Assembly: GCA_947588865.1 (NCBI GenBank)
Contig: CANPYQ010000035.1
Span: forward strand, 1-11,337
Length of the DNA: 11,337 nucleotides
Reading direction: 5' to 3'
Source: an uncultured Bacilli bacterium
GTDB taxonomy: Bacteria > Bacillota_I > Bacilli_A > RF39 > UBA660
Positions 1 to 5,822 of this stretch are shown one piece after another. Position 1 is the first letter of the stretch. The number at the start of each line of letters is the position of its first letter. A program made the position numbers and the translations under genes. The notes under the pieces were generated by a model, which was given only the letters and a program-made list of their open reading frames with translations, made no database searches and had not been told where the DNA came from.

Positions 1-1038
1 AATCATCTAATAATAAACGAAGAACAAGCAGAGACTGTTAAGTTAATTTTTGATTTAGCACTTAAGGGCAATACATACCACTTTATAGCACAAGAACTTA
101 CCAAAAGAAAAATTAAAACTCCGGCATCTTACTACAATTATGTATGGACTACAAAGTGTAGTAGTAAATGTATTTCACAAGAACAAGGTGTGTGGGTTGA
201 TACAACAATAAAATCAATTTTAACTAACCAAATCTATGTGGGAGATTCAGTACAAGGAAAAACTAAAAAGATTAATTATAAACTTAAAAAGACTATTAAA
301 AGTAATCCTAAAGACTATATTATTGTCCAAAATACTCATGAAGCAATTATTGATAGAGATACTTTTAATTATATCCAAACACTACTTCCTAAAAATGTTA
401 AAAGACCAGAGAAGAAAAGATTTTATTTATTAGATGGGCTTTTATATTGCGCGGATTGTAAACATCGAATAACAATAAGATATCAAAATAAAACAGGAAG
501 AAGTTACACTACTTGTGATTATTATAGAACATATTCAAAATACCATGTTTGTACAACACATACAAATAATTATGAAATATTAGAAAAAATAATTTTAGAT
601 AATATTAAGAATGTTTGTCATAAATATCTTGATAAAAACAAAATAAAAAATTATATAGGAAATATAAAATTTGAAGACAATACTTTAAAACTAAAAAAGC
701 AAATTGAAAATCTAGAAATTACAAATAATAAACTAACTGAAAATTTAGATAAAACTTATATGGATAGGCTAAAAGGAATAATAGACGAATCTCAATATTT
801 AAGAGTAAGTGAGAATATAAAAAAAGAGATAAATGATAATAAGAAGAATATTGATAATCTTAAAAATGAGAATTTAGAAACAAATAAAATAGACAATAAA
901 ATGATAGAAAAATATATTAATGAATTTTTATCTTTAAATAATCCAAATAGAGAATTAATTATAAATTTAGTTGAAAAGATTTATATCTATCAAGATAAGA
1001 GGATAGATATTATATTTACATTTAAAAATACTACATAA
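1..1038 (+). CDS. Large serine recombinase, C-terminal part (5' end outside window)
   Basis: The frame is open from base 1 to TAA at 1036-1038, giving 345 visible codons. The N-terminal catalytic resolvase domain with its nucleophilic serine (about 150 residues) lies upstream of the window. What is visible is the end of the DNA-binding recombinase domain (about residues 1-115), then a zinc ribbon with C150-x2-C153, C172 and C184. After that comes a Lys/Asn/Glu-rich coiled coil (about residues 205-300), the arrangement typical of large serine integrases of phages and Tn4451-like conjugative or mobilizable elements. A GTG at 190 is internal, because the homologous recombinase domain continues upstream in frame. 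The gene stops two bases before a palindrome and a decapitated LysM gene, as expected for an integrase lying at the end of its own integrated element. Known of the family: it catalyses attP x attB integration, and excision needs a directionality factor. The type of element cannot be told from here. Confidence 0.9.
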   Translation, partial: NHLIINEEQAETVKLIFDLALKGNTYHFIAQELTKRKIKTPASYYNYVWTTKCSSKCISQEQGVWVDTTIKSILTNQIYVGDSVQGKTKKINYKLKKTIKSNPKDYIIVQNTHEAIIDRDTFNYIQTLLPKNVKRPEKKRFYLLDGLLYCADCKHRITIRYQNKTGRSYTTCDYYRTYSKYHVCTTHTNNYEILEKIILDNIKNVCHKYLDKNKIKNYIGNIKFEDNTLKLKKQIENLEITNNKLTENLDKTYMDRLKGIIDESQYLRVSENIKKEINDNKKNIDNLKNENLETNKIDNKMIEKYINEFLSLNNPNRELIINLVEKIYIYQDKRIDIIFTFKNTT

Positions 1039-1040
1039 AA

Positions 1041-1060
1041 AATGTATCAGGGGATACATT
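1041..1060. other. Putative attachment-site junction of the integrated element
   Basis: Arms AATGTATC (1041-1048) and GATACATT (1053-1060) are perfect inverted repeats around AGGG, so the exact centre is the dinucleotide GG (1050-1051). Serine integrases cut at the centre of an imperfect dyad with a 2-bp core. The site begins two bases after the recombinase stop. To its right the sequence is LysM-coding; to its left it is recombinase. Part of the right arm is explained by the conserved LysM codons for S-G-D-T, so the symmetry may be partly fortuitous. The exact core is inferred. Confidence 0.5.
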
Positions 1061-1478
1061 ATGGGGTATTGCAAAGAAATATAATACCACAGTAGATGAG
1101 ATTAAAAATTTAAATAAATTAAGTAGTAATTTGTTGACTATAGGTCAAATATTAAAAATACCAGATTATAGTTCTAATTATATAACTTATAAAGTAGTAA
1201 GTGGTGATACGCTATATTCAATAGCTAAAAAGTATAATACAAGTGTATCTAAAATTAAGGATTTGAATAATTTGACAGGTGACATATTGAGTATAGGTCA
1301 AATACTTAAAATACCATCGAGTATACAAAATTATTTTAATTACATAGTAAAAAGCAAAGATACATTATATTCAATAGCTAAAAAATATAATACAAGTGTA
1401 TCTGAAATTAAAACTTTAAATAATCTAACGAGCAATATATTAAGTATAGGTCAAGTTATAAAAATACCTTTTAATTAG
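1041..1478 (+). pseudogene. LysM-repeat protein gene, 5' end lost at the element junction
   Basis: An in-frame LysM coding sequence runs from about 1041 to TAG at 1476-1478 and holds three LysM repeats (about 1041-1163, 1188-1316 and 1341-1469). Each has the S-x-D-T-L-[WY]-x-I-A-K-K-Y-N-T core and an I-G-Q-[IV]-[LI]-K-I-P end. Repeats 2 and 3 have a period of exactly 51 codons and are nearly identical at DNA level (1213-1258 against 1366-1411). LysM binds N-acetylglucosamine in peptidoglycan, and such arrays normally follow a signal peptide or accompany a hydrolase domain. Here the first repeat lacks its first residues: upstream codons are recombinase DNA and the frame is closed by TAA at 1023-1025. 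No ATG with an SD lies in frame; the only early in-frame start-like codon is TTG at 1131, in the middle of repeat 1. It is therefore most likely the untranslated 3' half of an interrupted gene. A translated remnant with an unusual start is the alternative. Confidence 0.75.
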
Positions 1479-1539
1479 AAAAATAAATTTATAACAACTT
1501 TTGTCGTATTATTTTTATTACTACTTTAAATATTTATTG

Positions 1540-1557
1540 TATAATATATTTGGTGAT
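1540..1557 (+). promoter_or_regulatory. -10 box and SD of the NlpC/P60 gene; very short leader
   Basis: TATAAT (1540-1545) is followed at the usual start distance (+7) by GGTGAT (1552-1557), three bases before ATG 1561. GGTGAT is the 3' half of the extended SD (AGGAGGTGATC) and can pair with AUCACC near the 16S 3' end. The predicted mRNA therefore starts at its SD with a leader of about 9 nt. No good -35 box is visible. Confidence 0.6.
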
Positions 1558-1560
1558 ACC

Positions 1561-2799
1561 ATGAAAAAAATATTTATTATATTTTTAATACTTATGTCTT
1601 TTGGATGTAGCAATCAAGAAATGATAAACTCAAAAGAATTTGATGATTCATATATAGAAATAATTCCACCAAATGCTAGTTATTTTATATCTAATTTAAG
1701 TGATAATAAAGTGCTTTTAAATTATGATGAGATAAAAGAGTACAATAATGTAATAGAATCTAAAACCGATAAACTTTATAATTTAGATATAGATTCTATT
1801 ACTAAAGAAAAATTAGTAGATTTAATAAATTCATATGACATTCCGCTACTTCCTAAATATAATAATGGAGTTTCAATTAATACTTCAAATATAAATGATA
1901 TACTTGAAAATAGGAATTTAGAAAATATTTTTGATATTAAATTGAAAAAAGGAATAGTAATAAATAGAACTAATTTAAAATCATTTCCAACTGATATACA
2001 TTTTTTTAGTGATATAAATGATACTAATTTTGATTCAATTCAGGAAACAGAAATTAAAATAAATACTCCAGTTATAGTTCTTCATGAAAGTAAAGATAAA
2101 AAATGGTTATTTGTTCTTACTAAAACTTATTATGGTTGGATAAAAAAAGAAGATGTTGCTTTATCTAGTGATAAAGATTATGAATATTTTACTAATAATG
2201 ATAATTTTGTAGTTATAACTGAGCCTTTTATTGAAATAGAAAATAAAATACTTGATATGGGAGTTAAATTACCTTTTATTAATTCAAGTGAAGACGGATA
2301 TTTAGTTAGTCTTCCAATTAATGAAAATGGTAATCTGAAAAGAAAAGATATAACTATTTCAAGAGATAAGGCACACATAAATTATCTAGATTATACTAAA
2401 AAGAATGTACTAATTGAGGCTTTTAAATATGAAGGAGTGCCTTATAGTTGGGGTGGTATGGACTATGGTGTTGACTGCTCTAGTTATGTATCTAATGTAT
2501 ACAGTGTATTTGGATTCCAATTTCCAAGAAATACATCTAGTCAAAATGATAGCGTGGGTAAAATTATAGATTTAAGCAATAAAGAAAATGATGAAAAATT
2601 AAAAATTATAGAAAATAGTGAACCTTCACTACTTTATATGGAAGGACATGTGTTGATTTATATTGGTATTAAGGATAATAATCATTATGTAATAAATGCA
2701 TCAGGAAATAAAAATATACTTAGAGTAGAAAAAGAAAAGTTAGATGATTCTATCTATTTATCGAAATTAAAAAAATTAGTATTAATTGAAAAAAATTAA
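1561..2799 (+). CDS. Secreted NlpC/P60 peptidoglycan hydrolase (probable lipoprotein)
   Basis: This 412-residue exported hydrolase probably cuts the gamma-D-Glu to diamino-acid (or D-Glu-L-Lys) bond in stem peptides, the usual activity of the family. The N-terminus has Lys-Lys, a hydrophobic stretch and Cys16 after M-S-F-G. That is a plausible but imperfect lipobox (Ser rather than Leu at -3). The middle carries an SH3-like module (about residues 165-205, ending G-W-I-K-K-E-D). The C-terminal NlpC/P60 domain begins near residue 280 with Y-S-W-G-G. Catalytic Cys306 is in D-C-S-S and the general-base His363 is in G-H-V. The third polar residue appears to be Asn379 (V-I-N-A-S), where many relatives have His. 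ATG 1561 is chosen because it starts the signal sequence and has GGTGAT before it; an in-frame TTG at 1501 lies upstream of the -10 box. The gene has its own promoter and terminator. Confidence 0.88.
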   Translation: MKKIFIIFLILMSFGCSNQEMINSKEFDDSYIEIIPPNASYFISNLSDNKVLLNYDEIKEYNNVIESKTDKLYNLDIDSITKEKLVDLINSYDIPLLPKYNNGVSINTSNINDILENRNLENIFDIKLKKGIVINRTNLKSFPTDIHFFSDINDTNFDSIQETEIKINTPVIVLHESKDKKWLFVLTKTYYGWIKKEDVALSSDKDYEYFTNNDNFVVITEPFIEIENKILDMGVKLPFINSSEDGYLVSLPINENGNLKRKDITISRDKAHINYLDYTKKNVLIEAFKYEGVPYSWGGMDYGVDCSSYVSNVYSVFGFQFPRNTSSQNDSVGKIIDLSNKENDEKLKIIENSEPSLLYMEGHVLIYIGIKDNNHYVINASGNKNILRVEKEKLDDSIYLSKLKKLVLIEKN

Positions 2800-2808
2800 T
2801 ACTTTTTT
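2778..2808 (+). terminator. Terminator of the NlpC/P60 gene
   Basis: Perfect 10-bp stem AGTATTAATT (2778-2787) / AATTAATACT (2794-2803) with a GAAAAA loop and six T (2803-2808). The stop codon TAA (2797-2799) lies inside the 3' arm. The stem is all A-T except one pair, so it may be weak. Confidence 0.7.
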
Positions 2809-2854
2809 GTATAAAGCAATATAATTTTACTCAATATATTATCGGAGGGATTAT

Positions 2855-3292
2855 ATGAGTAAAGATAAAAACGAAGTAAATGTGCTTGATGAACTTTCTA
2901 AAGGAGCTTGTATGGGGAGAGATGCTATTCACTTTATACTCGATAAAGTAGAGGATGATGCACTAAAACGTGAACTTGATAATCAGTATAATAAATATAG
3001 GAAGATACAAGATAGAATAGAGGAATTATACCCAGAATATAGTAATAAAGAGCCACATAAAACAAGTGCAATGAATAAGGCTATGACATGGTATGGAATA
3101 GAGATGAAAACTTTAACTGATAAAAGTACATCCAAAATAGCAGAATTACTACTTGAAGGAACAAATATGGGAATAATAGAAGGAAGAAAATTATTAAATC
3201 ATAAAGATGTAAATGAAAATATACATTCTTTAATACAAGAGTATGTAGATATGCAAGAAGATGCAGTAGAAAAATTAAAACAATTTTTATAG
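2855..3292 (+). CDS. Four-helix-bundle (ferritin-like, DUF2383-like) protein, sporulation cluster
   Basis: This is a 145-residue soluble, highly charged, all-helical protein with no signal peptide. The pattern of long amphipathic helices (about residues 7-35, 36-58, 68-110 and 118-145) resembles the PA2169/DUF2383 type of ferritin-like four-helix bundle: an L-x-E-L-x-x-G start, a central conserved E-M-K-T-L-T-D region and a C-terminal helix ending E-K-L-K-Q-F-L. I do not see a convincing diiron E-x-x-H pair, so metal binding is not claimed. GGAGGG (2844-2849) lies five bases before ATG. It is first in a three-gene operon: 12 bp to the next gene, with a CotF homologue last. That suggests a spore-coat or spore-associated role (inference). 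The upstream region has TATAAT at 2820-2825 and TATATT at 2835-2840 but no matching -35. I could not find a clean sigma-E or sigma-K site. Confidence 0.65.
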   Translation: MSKDKNEVNVLDELSKGACMGRDAIHFILDKVEDDALKRELDNQYNKYRKIQDRIEELYPEYSNKEPHKTSAMNKAMTWYGIEMKTLTDKSTSKIAELLLEGTNMGIIEGRKLLNHKDVNENIHSLIQEYVDMQEDAVEKLKQFL

Positions 3293-3304
3293 AAAGGAAA
3301 TTTT

Positions 3305-3532
3305 ATGAATGAAATTTACGATGTAGTACCAGATATTATAAGTGGTAAAGATTTAGATTATTTATCTGATATGTTTAATTGGAATTATGGAGCATATAAA
3401 AGTAGTTATAATGCAGCTAATAGTGTAGAAGATGAAGAACTTAAAAGTGTTTTAACTAAAGCATCAAATATTTTTGAAGGGAATTTAAATAAAATTTTAA
3501 ATATTCTATGTAATGGAGGAGAAAATGAATAA
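3305..3532 (+). CDS. Small spore-coat-associated helical protein
   Basis: This 75-residue acidic protein seems to be two helices: one around D-L-D-Y-L-S-D-M-F-N-W-N (residues 17-28) and one around residues 42-70. It is similar in style to the short proteins that accompany CotF-type coat genes in clostridia, where I-S-x-K-D-L-x-Y-L-x-D-M-x-x-W-N is a common opening. I recognise the pattern but cannot give it a symbol. AGAAAGGAAA (3291-3300) supplies the SD before ATG 3305, immediately after the preceding stop. Its 3' end overlaps the following gene's start by 8 bp, and its last codons (G-G-E-N-E) encode that gene's GGAGGAG SD, so translation of the two is probably coupled. Its exact role is unknown. 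Confidence 0.7.
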   Translation: MNEIYDVVPDIISGKDLDYLSDMFNWNYGAYKSSYNAANSVEDEELKSVLTKASNIFEGNLNKILNILCNGGENE

Positions 3533-3845
3533 TAGCGAAATTAGTAATCCTAAAACAGAAGTACCTAAAGGAAAAAGTTTAAATGATAAAGATTATATGA
3601 ACGCACTTTTATCTTCATTAAAAGAGATGGTTAAAAATTATGCAACTGCGATGACAGAAGCAAGTTGCGAGACGTTATATGAACAATATAAAGAAATGTT
3701 TTTAGAGTATGCTCTCCTTCAAAGAGAAGTTTTTGAAGTTATGTTTAAAAAAGGCTGGTATTCTTTAGAGGTAGCAGAAGAACAAAAGATAAGTAATAAA
3801 CATCAAATGTTAAAGCAAGAATTAACTGACTTAAGTGAATCTTAG
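3525..3845 (+). CDS. CotF-family spore coat protein
   Basis: This 106-residue protein has the CotF family layout. The opening L-N-D-K-D-Y-M-N-A-L-L-S-S-L-K (about residues 20-34) is followed by a helix with Y-A-T-A-M-T-E-A-S. A middle helix (Y-E-Q-Y-K-E-M-F-L-E-Y) leads to the diagnostic end V-M-F-K-K-G-W-Y-S-L-E-V-A-E-E-Q-K-I. Known of the family: CotF and relatives are assembled into the spore coat in the mother cell. ATG 3525 is preferred over the in-frame ATG at 3513 because GGAGGAG (3515-3521) precedes it. The start lies 8 bp inside the previous gene, so the three small genes (2855-3845) form one operon ended by the terminator that overlaps this stop codon. Together with spoVA downstream, it supports a sporulating organism. 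Confidence 0.85.
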   Translation: MNNSEISNPKTEVPKGKSLNDKDYMNALLSSLKEMVKNYATAMTEASCETLYEQYKEMFLEYALLQREVFEVMFKKGWYSLEVAEEQKISNKHQMLKQELTDLSES

Positions 3846-3855
3846 GTCTTTTTTT
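3828..3855 (+). terminator. Terminator of the coat operon
   Basis: Stem GACTTAAG (3828-3835) / CTTAGGTC (3841-3848), 8 bp with one G-U pair, loop TGAAT, then seven T (3849-3855). The TAG stop (3843-3845) is inside the 3' arm. Confidence 0.85.
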
Positions 3856-3868
3856 ATTTTGTTTGAAG

Positions 3869-3889
3869 TGATATAATTAAATTGGTGAT
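3869..3889 (+). promoter_or_regulatory. Extended -10 promoter and SD of superoxide reductase
   Basis: TG-A-TATAAT (3869-3877) is an extended -10 box. The -35 position falls in the T-tract of the preceding terminator (no TTGACA-like box), as extended -10 promoters tolerate. The predicted start at +7 (3884) is the first G of GGTGAT (3884-3889), three bases before ATG 3893. The geometry is identical to that of the NlpC/P60 gene. Confidence 0.65.
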
Positions 3890-3892
3890 AAT

Positions 3893-4264
3893 ATGAGAAA
3901 GTTAATTTTAAAAAAATGTTCTAGTTGTGGTGCACTAGTAAAAGTAATTGATGATTGTAAATGTTCTTGTAATTTTGAATGCTGTGGTAAAAAGTTGATT
4001 GATGTAGAGGTTAATTCTAAGGATGCATCATTTGAAAAACATATTCCAGAGTATGAAATTAAAGATGATAAAATTATAGTTAAAGTAAACCATGTTATGG
4101 ATCCAGATCACTTTATAGAGTGGATCTGCTTTGTAAATGATGAAAAAGAAGAGTACATCTATTTAAAGCCTAATAGTGATGCTATTGCTTCATTTGACTA
4201 CTCAAAAGGAACAATTTATTCATATTGTAATAAACACGGACTTTGGATGCAAGAGATTAAATAG
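3893..4264 (+). CDS. dfx: Superoxide reductase (desulfoferrodoxin type)
   Basis: This 123-residue cytosolic iron protein reduces superoxide to peroxide without making oxygen, a typical anaerobe defence. All ligands of the catalytic Fe(His)4Cys site are visible: His50 in the E48-K49-H50-I-P motif (E48 and K49 being the conserved active-site pair), His67, His73, Cys112 and His115 in C-N-K-H-G-L-W. The N-terminal part resembles the desulforedoxin domain: C9-x2-C12 and C30-C31 are at almost canonical spacing, so a second Fe(Cys)4 centre is likely. Unusual extra cysteines C22-x-C24-x-C26 lie between them. Length is close to the usual 125-130. It is a monocistronic gene with an extended -10 promoter and its own terminator, next to an FAD/Rieske oxidoreductase with a similar start signal. 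Confidence 0.92.
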   Translation: MRKLILKKCSSCGALVKVIDDCKCSCNFECCGKKLIDVEVNSKDASFEKHIPEYEIKDDKIIVKVNHVMDPDHFIEWICFVNDEKEEYIYLKPNSDAIASFDYSKGTIYSYCNKHGLWMQEIK

Positions 4265-4287
4265 TATGATTTATTCATACTTTTTTT
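4263..4287 (+). terminator. Terminator of superoxide reductase
   Basis: Perfect 7-bp stem AGTATGA (4263-4269) / TCATACT (4275-4281), loop TTTAT, seven T (4281-4287). It begins within the TAG stop codon (4262-4264). Confidence 0.85.
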
Positions 4288-4301
4288 ATATATGTACAAA
4301 C

Positions 4302-4314
4302 TATAATTGGTGAT
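4302..4314 (+). promoter_or_regulatory. -10-like box and GGTGAT SD of the FAD/Rieske gene
   Basis: TATAAT (4302-4307) and GGTGAT (4309-4314) lie 1 bp apart, three bases before ATG 4318. If this TATAAT is the true -10, the transcript would start at about 4314 and be almost leaderless, cutting the SD away. An upstream TATGTACAAA (4291-4300) may serve instead and keep the SD. The sequence does not decide. Confidence 0.4.
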
Positions 4315-4317
4315 TAT

Positions 4318-5766
4318 ATGAGTATATGGAATAAAAAAGAAATTAAAACTAAAAAACAAGTCTTAAAGTATGATATAGAGGTAGATACACTTATAATTGG
4401 AGCGGGAATGACAGGTATGAATACTGCATATTACCTAAAAGATAAAAAAAATGTATGTGTAGTTGATGCATCAAAAATAGGTCATGGAGTAACACTCAAT
4501 ACTACAGCTAAAATAAATTATTTCCAAGAAAAAATATACACTAAAATAATGAAATATAGAGATAAGAATACAGCTATTAAATATTTAAAGTCCCAAAGGT
4601 ATGCGATTAATAATATTAAAAAAATAATTAAAACTGAAAATATCGATTGCGATTTTAAACGTGTTCCATCATATGTATTCGCAAGTACATCTAATGAAAT
4701 AGAAAATTTAAAAAAAGAAGTAAATTTTCTTTTGGAACAAAAAATAAAAGTAAAAGAAAAAAAATTACCTTTAAATATAAAATCTTATGCATCATACTGT
4801 GTTAATGATACATACATATTTAATCCAATAAAATATTTACAAGGAATATATAACATAATTAAAGATAAAGTTTCCATATATGAAAATACTAAAATAGTTA
4901 AAATAGAGAAATTTTGGACGCATTTTAATTGTTACACTGATAAATATAAAATAACGGCTAAAAATATAGTTATAGCTTGTCACTATCCATACTTTACAAT
5001 ACCTTTTTATTTACCTGTAAAATCTTATATAGAAAAATCTTATATAATAATAAGTAAAGTAGAAAAAGATTTAGAATTTACATGTATAAATACAACAAAT
5101 CCAGCATATTCTTGCAGATTTTATAATGATGGGAATAACATATATCAAATATCGTTGTCAGAAAGTCATAATACTTCATTTAAACAAAATGATGAATATC
5201 ACTTTAAAAGAGTAAAGGAAATATTTAATCTAAAGGCAAGTGATATTGTTATGAAATATACTAATGTAGATATAATGACTCCTGATAGTTTACCATTTAT
5301 AGGTAAATTAAAACATAATATGTATATAGCTTGTGGCTATAATACTTGGGGGATGACGAATAGTATACTTGCATCACGCATAATATCTGATATGATACAA
5401 AATAAGCAAAATAAGTATCAAAATATATTTAACCCAACTAGATTTAATTTATCTAATATAAAAGAATTACCATATATATTATTTTCTCAAACTAAGTCAT
5501 TTCTCGGACCTAAGATATATAAAAAGAAATATTGGTATGATGATAATATAATGTTTATAAAAAAAGATGGTAAAAATCTTGCTATATATAAAGACAAAAA
5601 AGGTATTGAACATATAGTATATAATAAATGTCCTCATTTAGGATGTAATTTAATATTTAATAATGTAGAAAAAACTTGGGATTGTCCTTGTCATTCATCG
5701 AGATTTAATGTAGATGGTAAATGTATCAAGGGACCTAGTATATATGATATATCTTATAAGAAATAA
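4318..5766 (+). CDS. FAD-dependent oxidoreductase with C-terminal Rieske [2Fe-2S] domain (YhfW-like)
   Basis: This is a 482-residue soluble protein. The N-terminal DAO-type FAD domain shows the Rossmann motif G28-A-G-M-T-G33, with Asp50 closing the second strand, then G-x-T-x-x-T-T-A-K (about residues 57-66). The second FAD-contact region D-S-L-P-F-I-G ... C-G-Y-N-T-W-G-M-T-N lies near residues 322-348. The C-terminus is a short Rieske domain: C438-x-H440 and C456-x2-H459 bind the cluster, and C443 and C458 are placed for the disulfide of high-potential Rieske proteins. This architecture matches Bacillus YhfW, whose substrate is not established as far as I know. The SD is GGTGAT. It lies directly after superoxide reductase with a similar start signal but separate transcription units. 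A shared redox-stress role is inference. No signal peptide or Tat motif is seen. Confidence 0.9.
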   Translation: MSIWNKKEIKTKKQVLKYDIEVDTLIIGAGMTGMNTAYYLKDKKNVCVVDASKIGHGVTLNTTAKINYFQEKIYTKIMKYRDKNTAIKYLKSQRYAINNIKKIIKTENIDCDFKRVPSYVFASTSNEIENLKKEVNFLLEQKIKVKEKKLPLNIKSYASYCVNDTYIFNPIKYLQGIYNIIKDKVSIYENTKIVKIEKFWTHFNCYTDKYKITAKNIVIACHYPYFTIPFYLPVKSYIEKSYIIISKVEKDLEFTCINTTNPAYSCRFYNDGNNIYQISLSESHNTSFKQNDEYHFKRVKEIFNLKASDIVMKYTNVDIMTPDSLPFIGKLKHNMYIACGYNTWGMTNSILASRIISDMIQNKQNKYQNIFNPTRFNLSNIKELPYILFSQTKSFLGPKIYKKKYWYDDNIMFIKKDGKNLAIYKDKKGIEHIVYNKCPHLGCNLIFNNVEKTWDCPCHSSRFNVDGKCIKGPSIYDISYKK

Positions 5767-5781
5767 ATATTTCTTTTTTTT
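5758..5781 (+). terminator. Terminator of the FAD/Rieske gene
   Basis: Stem AAGAAAT (5758-5764) / ATTTCTT (5769-5775), loop AAAT, T-tract 5774-5781. The TAA stop (5764-5766) falls in the stem and loop. One G-C pair only, so moderate strength. Confidence 0.65.
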
Positions 5782-5792
5782 ATATTTTATAG

Positions 5793-5798
5793 TATAAT
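5793..5798 (+). promoter_or_regulatory. -10 box of galE
   Basis: TATAAT, 24 bases before the galE ATG, predicts a leader of about 18 nt. The -35 position (5770-5775, TTTCTT) falls in the preceding terminator and matches poorly. The SD is weak (GTAGAGTGG, 5810-5818). Confidence 0.5.
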
Positions 5799-5822
5799 TT
5801 AATTAGAAAGTAGAGTGGTTAA

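Noticed and set aside
236..433. +1-shifted 65-codon frame inside the recombinase
   Set aside because: It overlaps a well-conserved recombinase segment, and the translation is low-complexity Lys/Ile/Leu.
1041..1060. Palindrome as a terminator of the recombinase gene
   Set aside because: The stem is followed by ATGGGG rather than a T-tract, and the right arm is LysM-coding sequence.
1131..1478. LysM gene starting at TTG 1131
   Set aside because: The start would fall in the middle of LysM repeat 1 and no SD precedes it. The homologous sequence clearly continues upstream to about 1041, so this is a truncated gene, not a real start.
1501..1560. Upstream TTG start for the NlpC/P60 gene
   Set aside because: It would put the -10 box and GGTGAT inside the coding region and place 20 residues before a good signal sequence. 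ATG 1561 explains all signals.
2178..2378. Minus-strand open frame of 66 codons
   Set aside because: It lies wholly within the NlpC/P60 coding sequence, has no SD or recognisable domain, and is a shadow frame.
2809..2840. Sigma-E, sigma-K or sigma-G promoter before the coat operon
   Set aside because: GTATA (2809-2813) and CAATATATTA (2832-2841) have roughly the right distance, but the -10 has an extra base compared with CATNNTA and no consensus -35 fits. Too weak to call.
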